This document shows, one piece after another, positions 39,207-50,200 of a DNA stretch of 64,000 bases. The stretch spans positions 28,848,001 through 28,912,000 of the forward strand of contig NC_064891.1 of NCBI RefSeq assembly GCF_929443795.1, read 5' to 3'. The first letter of the stretch is position 1, and each line of letters begins with the position of its first letter. A program made the translations under genes and the position numbers. Below the pieces are notes generated by a model, which saw nothing but the letters and a program-made list of their open reading frames with translations, was not told the origin of the DNA and did no database searches. The stretch is from Astur gentilis. Taxonomy: Eukaryota; Chordata; Aves; Accipitriformes; Accipitridae.

Positions 39207-40653
39207 TGAAGGCTTTAGCAATCCAGGATATTGCTAATCTACATATATGGAAGTGGTCTGCAGCATATAACATAAGTATGGGGGCTGTCAGTGTATTTTC
39301 TGGCAATTTGGTCGCCTTGTGCCAAAAAGGTACATGTTGGGGTTTTAAAAGGATAGACAGCGCAAAAGGGGTTTCCAAGCTTCGGACGCATTGGTTTTGA
39401 AATTCCTTAAGCATCTAAACAAGGATATAAGTAGCTATTTTTAGCAACTTTTAAAAAAAGTATTGGTCTGGAAATATCACAGGAATATAGAAGGTAATTG
39501 AACAATTCTTTCTCATCATTGAAGGAGAAAGTACTCTGGGAAATTGAAAGACATCTAACTTAAATAAGGTTTTGAAAGAGTTTTACATGATGTGTAATTA
39601 ACCTTAAGAAGTCTTTGCCCCAAGGTAAAGTCAGGGCTTTTTTAAGATTAGAAAATGAATTAGGTATTTATACGGATTGGTAGACCATCCACTATCCATC
39701 ATCTGGGCTGCGAAGAAACACAAGGGAGGTGAGGTAAGATTTTGCAGGTTAAAGGAATAATGCAACCGCTAAAGATCAGCGTTTTAACTTCAGGTATTGG
39801 AAAGTGAAGCTCCCACCTAAGCCATCATTCAGGTTTCCTCTGCGGTCGGTAGAGAAAGGTATTTCTTCAGGGAATGGCAAAGCCTCACCTCCCTTACACA
39901 CCTGTTCTTGTAGCGGACAAATTGCTCTTTGGGGGTAGCAGCCTCTTGTTAACTATGGAGGGATCGGAGTCATGTCGTTTATATTCAATGGGCTGTATCC
40001 CTTACTGCCAGGAATTGGAAGAATTTATCCAAATCCGGAGAAAGCACTTAGATCTAATGTCTCAAGCTGAGCTAGGTTAGATTTTCCAATGATTTCTGCT
40101 TCGACTATTATTTGCTTGTACCGCTAATGAATATAATCTCAGTTTTCCAGTTAGCAGCTCCATTTTCCTGTGAGCTAGGGCTCTTCCAAGGCTTTTCTGG
40201 TGTCTTAAGTGATGGTCTTTATGTATTGCAGATAATGACGCAGTATTACTGCAGCACTGATAGGTTTCAGAGACTTTACCAGGGGAAAAAAAAACATTCT
40301 GGAGTAATTTTTCTCAGACACAAATTGTTGTTAACACAAGAGTTAAGCTTCTTACAACACTTGAGTTGGTAAAATGAAAAGGAATGATCTGTACTTCATG
40401 AGGGATATAAGAGACTAAGTCCTACGAGCCCTATGTATAGAGATTTGAAGTGTTTGGGAGTTAGGCATCTTTGAAAATCTCATTTCTTTAGGCACCTGCT
40501 TGCTTTGGGCAGTGGATCCTAGGCACATCCGGGTTGGAAATGGGGTACAAACTGCTCAGGTCTTTTGATGGTTTTCTTTTGAGCTGGTTTGAAGTGCTAG
40601 CCTCAAGCTAAAAGGCAATCCGAGTTTACTGATTTTGCGTTTTGTCTGTACAG

Positions 40654-40740
40654 AGATGAAACGGAGCCTTCAGCGGCCTTGAAGAAAGGCTATTACAGAT
40701 TGCTGAAAAACTTTGCAAGGGTCCGGATAGTAGCAACAGA
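40654..40740 (+). CDS. ADGRL3: Candidate 87-base cassette exon in ICL3 (predicted)
   Basis: What is seen: an acceptor-like GATTTTGCGTTTTGTCTGTACAG ends at 40653, and a donor-like GA|GTAAAA follows 40740. Between them are 87 bases with no stop in the frame set by the preceding TM5 exon (phase 2); the other two frames both hit TGA. Both ends are phase 2, so inclusion would keep the ADGRL3 frame whether or not the microexon is used. It would add residues beginning DETEPSAALKKGYY and ending FARVRIVATE to the third intracellular loop. The second half is basic and amphipathic. I do not know this exon from any latrophilin, so it is inference; the donor is only moderate. Chance is a real alternative. 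Confidence 0.3.
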
Positions 40741-43088
40741 GTAAAAAATTTCCCTAATTCTCTCTTTTTATAAGCTACCACCAGCGACATTTCAACAGTA
40801 GTAAAATCTTTACCATAAAACCTGAGTGGTTGTGAACACAGTAATAGAAATTCATGCCCTGCTCCTGCCCATATTGCTGGGCTGGGAGCTCCAGACTGTC
40901 ACATTGCCATTTAATTGCATCACCAAGGAGCTGCAGGTCCTGCGGTGCTAGACGTGCCACCAGCACAACGGGAACCTGCCCCGATGATCTCACAGGCTGA
41001 GTGGATGAGAGGGCAAAGAGAAGCAGAGGGATTTGACCAACATCATGCTACAGAGCTGAGACGGGCTGGACATCCCCGTTGGTGCATCTAAGCGGGGAGC
41101 CTTTTAATACCAATGGCTTTTCCATGTTTCTGGTACCTCTCCAGATGCATTGCAGAAGCAGAGGTCGCACTGTCTCAGCCTATGTTTTGCTAAGCCAAAG
41201 GAGCTGAGCTTTCTTTGCTGTGTCTTGGAAGCAGGGACTCAGCTCCCTGCATCAAGCCACCTCCTCTACAATTGCTTCCTCATTCCTTCCTGATCCATAT
41301 ATGCTTTGTGCTTTCCCCATGGGTTGCTAGATACCACCTTTGAGTGCCCTAGGGTAGCTCAGACGTCCTCATGCAGCTGGCAGATGTGGCACAAGATCTA
41401 AGGTGAGCAGCTCTCACGGTGGCAGCTGATGACCGGGGGGATCCCCGCAGAGATGGCAGCCAGGGAAGCTGAAGGGGGTGGTTGGATGCTGGAGCGGAGC
41501 TTCAGGGAGCTGTCAACGGCTGGAGGGGGGTGGGGATGGAGACAGGGAGGGCTACAGCTCAGGGATGCTGTAGGTGCTCGAGCTGATATAGCACTGCTTA
41601 CCTGTCAGTGACGTGAGGACAGCCACCTCGTCCTCCATGGTGCATCCTCTACTTGCATCTCACTGCTCAGAGTGGGATTAGGGCAAGTGTTACGAGTGTG
41701 GCCAGATCCAGCCCATTCGATGACTGTTCCCTCCCTTTCCCGAAGACCGCAGCTGACCATGCCAGGGCAAAGCTGGAACTGGCAGTATCTCTGCCTCTTC
41801 TCTCTCAGCCAAGGACAAGCTGGGGACAAAACGGGAATGTTTTGCACAACATACTGTGTGAAACCACCTTCCTCCTGTGAGGACGAAATCCTGCTCCCGC
41901 TGATACTCAGATGGTCCCTCTGTGGCTTCAGGTGCATGTGAATGGTGCAGAAGTTGTCCCTGCACAGCTTTAGCCATTGTGAGGAGAAAACACAAAGCCT
42001 CATCTTGGACATACTTAGTGTCCCTCTCAGTCAGAAGTCGCTGCTGAAAATAGTTCAGCTTTAATACGGCTTCTTTCTAACTTGGGCTGAAGCAGGTCCC
42101 CTCCAAGTGGAGCAGTTTGTTTAGCAGAGGGTACAGCTTGACAGGTTGCCAGTATTGACCGACGGAGGTCTCAGCAGGATGGACTGGCCCTGGCTACCTT
42201 GGCAGGCATAATGAGATGAACATGTTGAGCCAGCCTTCATCCCTGGCACCCACGGTGGCCACTGCAAGGGATTGCAGGTTCAAAAGCTCCATGCCAAGGG
42301 GGAGAGGAGGCCTGGGAGTTGTCCTGCCCTCCCCACGTGTTGCACATCACCTGCCACGCAGGCAGACTTAGGCACACAGCCTATCCCAGAAGGTCAGGGA
42401 GACTTCCCTAGGAACATGGATGCGACTAAACTTGTGTCCCCAGAGTGGCAGAAGCTCGCTTAGAGTGGTCCATCTTGGCTTCTTCTTCACTGCAGTTATT
42501 TTGCACTCTTGCTTGGCAGAGTCCTTTCTTTGTCCTTCCCCATGCAATGGGAGTAAATAGGTCAATGCTTTCTGTCACCCAGGGCTTTAGAAGATCCTAA
42601 TGCTGTTATCTCAAAAAGCAGATAATGCTGCAGTCTGGCTTGTAAGTAGGCATCTTGGGACTTACGCTTATGAAAAACTAAACGGCAATAAGGAAGTTCC
42701 TGCAATACGCTACAGCAAGTGCTGGAGGCATGGTGAAGTTTTGCCACCCGAACGCATGAAAGCCTTCTGTGGTGGCTACACTGGAGTTTCAAAACTCATC
42801 TTCTCCAGAGATACCCATGATTTTTAAAAGAGATTTCAAAGTCAATTGACAGTTGCATGGTCGGAGCCAGGAGGGGTAGCTGCAGCTCACAGCTAACAGT
42901 GCTCACTTCTGTGTGTGAAGCCAGAAGCCTTGGTCATGTTTCAGTTCCCTGGGGCAGCAAGCCAGGCTGGCTGGTGTGTACTAGGCACATCTGATGCCGG
43001 GCTGCCTTTGGTTTTGGTGGTGGCTGGTGGGAGAAGGGAGGGGAACTAGCAGTAAGCTATATTCTTTATGTCGTTATATTTCTAATGT

Positions 43089-43123
43089 TGGTGTTCTTGT
43101 CTTTATGTCTATGCATTCTTTAG
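43089..43123 (+). promoter_or_regulatory. Microexon 3' splice region with UGC motif
   Basis: The sequence before the microexon is GGTGTTCTTGTCTTTATGTC followed by TATGCATTCTTTAG. It is pyrimidine- and UCUU-rich (PTBP-type sites). A TGC lies at 43112-43114, nine bases upstream of the exon. A UGC close to the acceptor is the known hallmark of neuronal microexons activated by SRRM4. The assignment is by motif only. Confidence 0.5.
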
Positions 43124-43150
43124 CTATGAGGATAACAGACCCTTCATCAA
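43124..43150 (+). CDS. ADGRL3: ADGRL3 27-base microexon (ICL3 insert)
   Basis: Between TTCTTTAG and the donor GTAAGA are 27 bases that complete Asn and then encode YEDNRPFI, with AA left over. This gives ICL3 DNI-N-YEDNRPFI-K-SWVIG, against DNI-K-SWVIG when skipped. The exon is phase 2 at both ends and an exact multiple of three, so it is an in-frame cassette. The inserted residues match the alternative ICL3 form known for ADGRL3. Its size (27 bases) and neuronal host gene fit the class of neural microexons. It is too short for a simple ORF search and was found by frame and homology. Confidence 0.9.
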
Positions 43151-45480
43151 GTAAGAATGACCTGAATGGCTGATAAATTTCATTTATCAGTGTGGTCTCA
43201 TGAACCAGCTGTCAGATCAATACTGAAAAATCATTAAAGCTTCTGTCATTCGCATTTGAGGCAGAAGAGCAAACTGTGCAGGAAAACGGTCAGGCATACA
43301 GCTAACATGCAGAGTAAATGCACTGCATATGTATTGCCAACCAATTGTCACCATATTGGCTTTATATTCTTTGATTGGATATTACTTGAATTCAAGGTGA
43401 ATGTTCCCAAGTTAATCCTGTGTAGTACAGACTTGTTATACCAATAGTAACCTTGTGGTCCACTGTGCTCTGTCACTGAGAGTGCTTTATGGTAATATAA
43501 ATACAGAAGTAAATTTCCAGAAAGTTGCATGGGTGGTAATCCCCATGATTCCTGTTCTAGTTAATGAGAGCAGCGCAAGAAAATCTGTGTTTGGTGCATT
43601 GGAGACTGTCTCCTTACTCATTGGACTACCTAATTTTCCCTAATTACAAATCTCTGATTTTCAATTACACCAAAACGTGGATGGTTTTGTTTCTTTATTG
43701 CTATAGAATTGCACTATGGAAAAGAAAAACTGTGAAAAAGTAACAGCAAGTCTGTACAAAAAGCAAAACAAAACCCACAAGCCGCACCAAAAAAAAAAAA
43801 CACTGTGAAGAAAACCAAAAATGCCTAGAAATTACGTGCCTTAGGACACCTGTGCTTTTTCTCCTGCAGTCAAAAAGTAATGCGCAATAGCACAAAATTG
43901 AAGCAAATCAACATTGCAGTAGACTTTCAGTTTGTTCTTCTGGTGAAGAGTCCTTTGTGTTCATTCTTGCAGCATCATTCCCATGTTCTCTTTCACCGCT
44001 TGGTTCTTTTTATTTCTGCAGATACAGGATGGAGCTATTCAAAGTAATCTCCACACCCTCTTTATCTCCAGGTCTTGTTTTCTGAAGCACAACACTGTAA
44101 CGTGTGCAGTTTGCACTGTTGAGGGTCTTCTAAACCCACAGATTCCTTTCCATCACTGAAGGTAGCATATTTCCACTAAATAACTGGTTCGCTCCTGCAC
44201 ACCTCTGCAGCCAAAGGCTTTTTAGTCGCGTTCAAGAATTGGCTGTGCTTCAGAGCAGAATAGTTTTATGATATCCTGGGAGTCGTTTTTAAAAGACTGT
44301 GTAAATGCAGGAAGCTTTTAATCATGGAGGAGAAGAGAAGAGGGAGGGGAAAAAAGTGTTTTCCACTTCATTTGTTGTTCTTTTTTTAAGGAAAATAAAA
44401 ATATTTTTATTTTTTAAATTGACATGCAATTAAGATGATAATGTACTCTCACTGATGGTGGAATCTCAGGGAGAAAAATACACCAAGCGGCTAAAGCTGT
44501 AAACTTTATCTAGTGGCTACCTTTCTGAAGGATTTTGAGAGTGCATTTTCAATTTGCATCGTGCTAAATATTTATTAGCAGGATTGACTGGAAATGCTTC
44601 AAAGGAGCTGTTCTGGTCTGCTAGATACATAATAGTGATTTTTAAAGAACTGCCTTAATAAGCGGTTACCTTAGGGAGCTCTTCTGGTTGTGTGGTTAAG
44701 TAATACATATTTTATAAACTTCAGTGGAAGACTTAATGCTGTATTTTCGTTCTAATACCTAAAGAAAAAAAACAACAGAAAACATGAATACAACTTCAGT
44801 GTGCTTCTGTTTGTGACAAGCTCTGCTAAAAGGAGAAGGATTCAAGGCTGCAGCTGCCATGGAGTCTCCATAGTGGAGACTGCCTGCCTGACCTCTGCAG
44901 GACTGATTTTTCGCCTAGGCTGCTGCTGCTTCATTTTTCTCTCCCTTGCCCCATGCTCTGCGTAGCAGATGGAAGCCCAAATATGCCCAAATCCCAGCCG
45001 AAGTTCTACAAGGCTAAAGTGGCTAAGAAATGTAGGCAGGTCCTTGTCCCCGCAAGGCCTTCTGCAGCACCCCAGGCTGCTTTGGGGCGGAGAAGGAAGC
45101 AGAGGTGCTGGCTGGCTGCAGGCTTGTCTGCTTTGGGGAACAAAAGGGTTAAACAGTGAGGAAAGGGTGCAAAGATTGCGTATCATTGCATTCACCACCT
45201 AATGATAGCAGGGGAAGACAGAAGAAAAACAAGGCCTTGAGGGAAAGAGCAAAAGGATGCTCACAGTGCTGCTTGCTACGCACTTCCCGCGGTGCTTCCC
45301 AGCTAGAAGTTAACTCCCTCCCCTGTGCAGCAGCAATCCCTTTAAAGTTGTAGGTAATTTAGCACGTGGAAACTAGGGAGACGCCTAGGAGCAGGACCCA
45401 GTTCCTATCCTGCTTGTCACACTTCATCTAATGTCCTGGTATTGGAAGATCAGTCTCCGAGAAGTTAATTTAGCAGGTGA

Positions 45481-46143
45481 CTAAATGTTATTTAGCAGGG
45501 TGACATGGAATACTTCTGCTGTCCCGGCAGAGCTTCCAGCTTTCCTGAAAGCGCACTGAAAAAAATAACACGCAGCAGCCGTCCCATGTCCCCAGCTCCA
45601 TCTGTCCAAGCAGAAGGGTGCTGGGAGAAGGCAAGCAGAAACCCGTATTTGCTTGAACAACGTCTGGGGCCAAGCAGTGGCTGCACCCCTACTTCTGCTT
45701 CCCTCCCGGCGTGGAGCAAGCGATACTCTTAGTTTTGCAGCCAATGTGAAGAAGGATTGCCCCTCCTTTTCTCCAAGCAGAAGTGTGGCAGCAGCTACTG
45801 TTTTAGCAAATGTGGTGTGTGAGCGCCTATACATGTATATATATTTCCCCTCATCACAGGGTGGAAGAAGTGTGAAGCAGCATCGCAGAGAGCCTCCTTG
45901 TGCGGAGCCGATCTGGCAAGCAGTGAGGGCTTGCCCACCTGCTTGTAGTTGTTTATCTGGCTTACAGGCATATGGGAGACTAGCTAAAATGCAGCAATAC
46001 ATGTGTCTTGGTGTTAAGCGTAAAGAAGCTAATCCAGCTGGCACTTCTGCCCCGGTGAAACCAGTGGATGCTAAAAAAGTGACATTTAGAGTTGTTGTTT
46101 TGGTTGGTTTATTTTCTTTTCCTGCCATTTGCAAAAATAGCAT
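45481..46143 (-). other. Unassigned antisense open frame, 220 codons
   Basis: This is the longest open frame in the window, starting MLFLQMAGKENKPTK on the minus strand. A 185-codon frame lies opposite it at 45653-46210. The composition (Ala-, Cys-, Leu- and Ser-rich without clear domain pattern) and the mirror frame suggest a GC-rich, stop-poor stretch, not a gene. No homologue recognised, and no promoter or polyadenylation evidence was established. Confidence 0.1.
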
Positions 46144-46405
46144 CTACATGTCATTTACATACACACTGCTTTTACATATTAAAAAAAAAAGAAATATGCT
46201 TTGGTTATGATAAATTTCTATGCTTATAACATTTCCATTTCCATGTATTTCCTCAAGCTTGAAGATTTGTAAACTGCATCCAGCTTGAAGACAAAACTCC
46301 CTACGACTCATTTTGATATGCTGTTTTCTTTTTGCTAAAACCACAGGCAAAGTCTTCCTGCTTGTAGATGTGTGCCTTCTTTTGTAGATGAAAAAAATCA
46401 ATCCC

Positions 46406-46436
46406 TTTTTTTTTGTTTTTTTGTTTTTTGTTTCTC
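46406..46436 (+). promoter_or_regulatory. U-rich/UGUU splice-regulatory tract before TM6 exon
   Basis: About 31 bases of T interrupted by single G (TTTTGTTTTTTTGTTTTTTG type), just upstream of CTCCTAACAG. It is a strong polypyrimidine tract and also matches UGUU-type sites bound by CELF-family regulators. It lies at the acceptor shared by the microexon-included and microexon-skipped forms. Confidence 0.45.
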
Positions 46437-46443
46437 CTAACAG

Positions 46444-46612
46444 GTCCTGGGTTATAGGTGCAATAGCCCTGCTCTGCCTATTAGGACTGACCTGGGCGTT
46501 CGGACTCATGTATATTAATGAAAGCACAGTCATCATGGCGTATCTCTTCACCATATTCAATTCTCTGCAGGGAATGTTTATATTCATTTTCCATTGTGTC
46601 CTCCAGAAAAAG
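46444..46612 (+). CDS. ADGRL3: ADGRL3 exon: TM6, ECL3, TM7
   Basis: This 169-base exon (1 base plus 56 codons) starts with G completing Lys, then SWVIGAIALLCLLGLTWAFG (TM6), LMYINES (ECL3, with an N-E-S sequon), and TM7 from TVIMAYLFTIFNSLQG to CVLQKK. The GLTWAFG motif with its Trp is the conserved TM6 switch region of adhesion GPCRs. The acceptor is CTCCTAACAG and the donor AAG|GTAAGA, phase 0. It is intact and closely matches the family. Confidence 0.97.
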
Positions 46613-47511
46613 GTAAGACAGACAGTTCCCAACGGCAAAAGAGGTGGTAACAGGGTGTTTTGTTGCCTAACAACTGCAGCATGACATCATCTGTGTGCCC
46701 TGAATTCGTCTCAGGCAGATTTATCTCCGTGCACCTAATAAGGGTGGTATTTAGACTGGAAACCAGCAAGATGCGGGGGAATTAGGTGATAACGAAGATA
46801 TGTGGCAGTGGCATTTCAGCAGCCGGGGCGCTGGCGACAAAGAGCGCATCACAGGCAAGGGAAAAGGCAGCTGACAGTTTGCAGGGCTTTAGGGTAGCAA
46901 ACCTGCAAAAAGGCTTTGCCTACTATCGGCCAGATTCTCCTTTCCCATATGCCAGTGTGAGGTGGGAGCGACTCCACGAGCATCCAGAGGGTCCTCGCGT
47001 GACTGAGCGCACGCAGCACAATGGAGCTTTACATCCTCATTTGCAGTCCCTGCAAGAAATCACCCCCTTCTGTAACAGCATATATGGGTTGATGGTACGT
47101 AGCAGGGGCTGCTTCCCCTGCTTTTTTAAGAACTGAACGACCTGTGCTCTGCAACAGTTCATTAGCCTTTGTATTGCTTTGGTCCTTGGTGGGCTTTTGG
47201 AAATCTTCCTCAAAGCAAGCACACACTAAGTGCTTCTTGGTGGAACTTGAAGTATGCCCCAATTAACATTTGCAAGATAACAGTGGAGTAACTTAAGTAA
47301 ACTCTGGGGGAAAAAAAAATCAAAATAAAAATCTCTGTGTGCATATGTAGATCAAACTTACAGCCTCTGACAATCAGTAATAAATATCTTTAAGAACCAT
47401 TTTATTCTCCACTGAAATTCAGTAGTTACAGAGCTCTTGAATTCTGTGCATGTCTGCTGATAATTTTTTGTGTACATCTTGGTTTCAAAGGGCATTTTCT
47501 TTATCCAATAT

Positions 47512-48097
47512 TGTCACGGTTTAACCCCAGCCAGCAACTAAGCACCACGCAGCCACTCACTTACTTCCCCCACCACCCAGTGGGATGTGGGAGAGAATCA
47601 GGAAAAAGAAGTAAAACCCGTGGGTTGAGATAAGAATGGTTTCATAGAACAGAAAAGAAGAAACTAATAATGATAATGATAACACTAATAAAATGACAAT
47701 AGTAATAATAAAAGGATTGGAATATACAAGTGATGCACAGTGCAATTGCTCACCACCTGCCGACTGACACCCAGTCAGCGCCTGAGTGGTGGTCCTCCTG
47801 CCCCCACTCCCCCAGTTTATATACCGGGCATGACGTCCCATGGTCTGGAATACCCCTTTGGCCAGTTTGGGTCAGCTGCCCTGGCTGTGTCCCCTCCCAA
47901 CTTCTCGTGCCCCTCCAGCCTTCTTGCTGGCTGGGCATCAGAAGCTGAAAAGTCCTTGACTTTAGACTAAACACTACTGAGCAACAACTGAAAACATCCG
48001 TGTGTTATCAACATTCTTCTCATACCTCACTCCAAAACATAGCACTGTACCAGCTACTAGGAAGACAATTAACTCTATCCCAGCTGAAACCAGTACA
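47512..48097 (-). mobile_element. Solo LTR of an avian endogenous retrovirus (586 bp)
   Basis: On the minus strand it starts TGTACTGGTTTCAGCTGGGA and ends GGGGTTAAACCGTGACA, giving TG...CA ends. Its sequence fits an LTR type abundant in neognath birds. A TATATAAA box lies at 47817-47824 (minus strand). A CRE-like TGACGTCC (plus-strand reading) at 47831-47838 is just upstream of it in LTR orientation. An ATA/ATG-rich low-complexity run spans about 47665-47712. No retroviral coding sequence is attached. The last 60-110 bases (U5 end) resemble those of the LTR at 1557-2512, while the U3 parts do not. No clear target-site duplication was seen, so the boundaries may shift by a few bases. Confidence 0.87.
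47817..47838 (-). promoter_or_regulatory. LTR core promoter: TATA box and CRE-like site
   Basis: The minus strand reads GGTATATAAAC with GGACGTCA about 7 bases upstream. If active, transcription would start roughly 25-30 bases downstream, near 47790, and run antisense to ADGRL3. Activity is not shown by the sequence. Confidence 0.45.
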
Positions 48098-50074
48098 ACA
48101 AACATACAAACGTAGGGAAGAGTTTATAAATGGATACATCTGGGTCCCAGTTTCTCAGTGTAACCAGTGGCTTTTGGTGAAATGGTTTACTGAGTAAAGT
48201 CAGGGCCATGTTGAGCTCTGTTCTCCATCCGAGAGTCCCAGGCTTGCTCCTGTGTTACCCGCATTTTCCCATGCAGGGAAGGGAGATCTGACCTATGAAA
48301 ACGTAAGCAAAATTCATCATAGCAAGTGAGCTCTACAAGAGATGCCGCTGGAAGGATCTGCAGAGCTGTGCGAAAATGTCATTCTTGAAACCAGAGGAAG
48401 ACTTCTGGGGTTCAGAGTTATGTCCTTGTCATTTCATCTCAAATTTGTGCATCTTAAAAAGCTTAAAAGCTTCATCAAGATGCAACTGCCTGCTAATGGT
48501 ACAAAAACTTTCACCAAGAAAGTTTCCAGGCAAGTTGATAATAAGAATGTAGGAAGCATCACCGTCACTAATTAAACCTGCAGGTGCCTCTTTGACAAGG
48601 AGTTGGAATTTCAGCACCATTCTCACTGGTCCATCCTCTTGCCTCTAATGCATCTTGCAAATGGTTAGTCCCTAACCCAGCATCCCAGCACAGCACCGCA
48701 GCCTCTGTGGCTATCGGGGTGCTCACTCGGCATACAAGAACCGTTCTCTTTTCTGTCTCAAGCCAGTCTACATCCTTAAACCATCACTGATGACTGTGGG
48801 ATCGCTCCTGATTTATGGCTGCATAGAGGGAAGGAGAATGCAGCTGGTACCTTGCTGTGGGGTGGATGCATCTCTCTGACCCAAGAGCTGAGGGAGGAAT
48901 TATTTGAGAGGGAAAAAAAAAAAAGAAAAGAAATCCTTTCCTTTCCTATCTATCATGGACTAGAAAATCAGCGAAAAGCTGCAGAGAAGCAAGCAGTGGG
49001 TGGCTAATTAAAGCAATTGAATTATTTTCTCTCAGCAAAGGATTGATTAGGCACTCGAGCATATTGGGCACTCATGGTATTGTGTTTGTCTCAAGCACTT
49101 AAGGAAGAGCCTAATGAAAAAGCTGTAATTTGCTATTTAAACAGTTGTTTCACAGAGTTTTGAAATGCTCACAGATAGTCTGGCAAATTTTCATGGCCAA
49201 CCGCATGCTCCAAGGAACCTCAACTGGTGTTTTGGACATGCATGGGTTTTTCTGGCCTCTTTTTTTGTCAGTGGGCAACATGACCTGCTTTTGGCTTTTC
49301 AGTACATTCTGCTCATTTTCAGTCTTGTCCCATCTAGTTTCTGGGTATTGCTGCCCGTAAAAAGTCACACCTGAAGCTCAGTCAAAACTTAGATCCTGCC
49401 CTGGCACAAGTCAGCGTAGTTCCCCTGAAGCAAAGGAGGTGCCACAGCTTTACTTCAGGCAAGGAGTTGGCCCGGTTTGACTGTGATTCCCATTTAAAAC
49501 ATGACTGACTTGCATAGTGCTGTGGGAAAGCAGGCTCCAGCCACCCCTGTGCACTGGGAATATAATCTCTAGGGCTGCTGGCTCTACAGTTTCCTCGAGT
49601 TTCAATGTGACTGCAAGAAATAATTAAAAAAAAAATTAAAAAATCAATAGCTCTTATATTTTTCTTTTGGAATTTTTTTTCTTAGTCCCCTGCCAGAAGC
49701 AATAACTTTTAGTACCTTCATGAGCCAATATGCTAGTTTATATCAAATCTATGAGGATATTAATTTTCAGTCATAAATAGTGTATCTGTAGTTTCTCCTG
49801 TGCTCCTTTGATGTGCCTCAGAGGAAGCTACAACCGACTGGTGTCAACGAGCAGCTTTGCTGCATAAAAGCAGTCCCTTACGCCGTCATAAACGGTGAGC
49901 TCACGTATCAAGAGCATTCAGCTGCAAGGTGTAATAGGCTTCCTCCCTGTGTACTGCAACAGCTATCGTTTTAATGAACCACTGAGGAAAAATCAGGGGC
50001 TGTGTTGAAAATCAGAAGGCGGTGGGTTAGAGAAGGAGCTGCCTGCTAACTGATGTTGCTCTTTCCTTGCCTAG

Positions 50075-50200
50075 GTACGTAAAGAGTATGGAAAATGCCT
50101 GCGCACGCATTGCTGTAGTGGAAAAAGTACAGAGAGCTCTATTGGCTCAGGAAAAACCTCGGGGTCACGGACACCTGGAAGATATTCCACAGGCTCACAG
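50075..50200 (+). CDS. ADGRL3: ADGRL3 exon: proximal cytoplasmic tail
   Basis: This 126-base exon (42 codons, phase 0 at both ends) starts VRKEYGKCLRTHCCSGK and ends GRYSTGSQ. It follows TM7 directly and covers the helix-8 region and a Ser/Thr/Gly-rich tail. The Cys residues in KCLRTHCC are plausible palmitoylation sites by position (inference). The acceptor is CCTTGCCTAG and the donor CAG|GTAACC. Because it is phase 0 on both sides it could be skipped without a frameshift. Confidence 0.97.

Larger units (their letters stand above)
29123..43123 (+). other. ADGRL3 intron, 14.0 kb, upstream of the microexon
   Basis: GT-AG intron, phase 2, the largest complete intron here. It contains a G9 run with ACGGACGGAC (30637-30654), an imperfect 43-bp tandem duplication (31202-31269), a T23 tract (34968-34990), an A14 tract (39193-39206) and a candidate cassette exon (40654-40740). 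No LTR or LINE was recognised. The paired open frames at 35829-36331 and 41605-42012 lie on opposite strands over the same bases and carry no family features. Confidence 0.9.
43151..46443 (+). other. ADGRL3 intron, 3.3 kb
   Basis: GT-AG intron, phase 2. The region 44830-46140 is more GC-rich and open on both strands (longest frame 220 codons, minus strand). The acceptor has a very long T/G-T tract at 46406-46436. No mobile element recognised. Confidence 0.92.
46613..50074 (+). other. ADGRL3 intron, 3.5 kb, hosting a solo LTR
   Basis: GT-AG intron, phase 0, with acceptor TTTCCTTGCCTAG. It holds the antisense LTR at 47512-48097 and A-rich low complexity near 48913-48930 and 49621-49640. The 116-codon open frame at 46786-47136 has no family features. 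Confidence 0.92.
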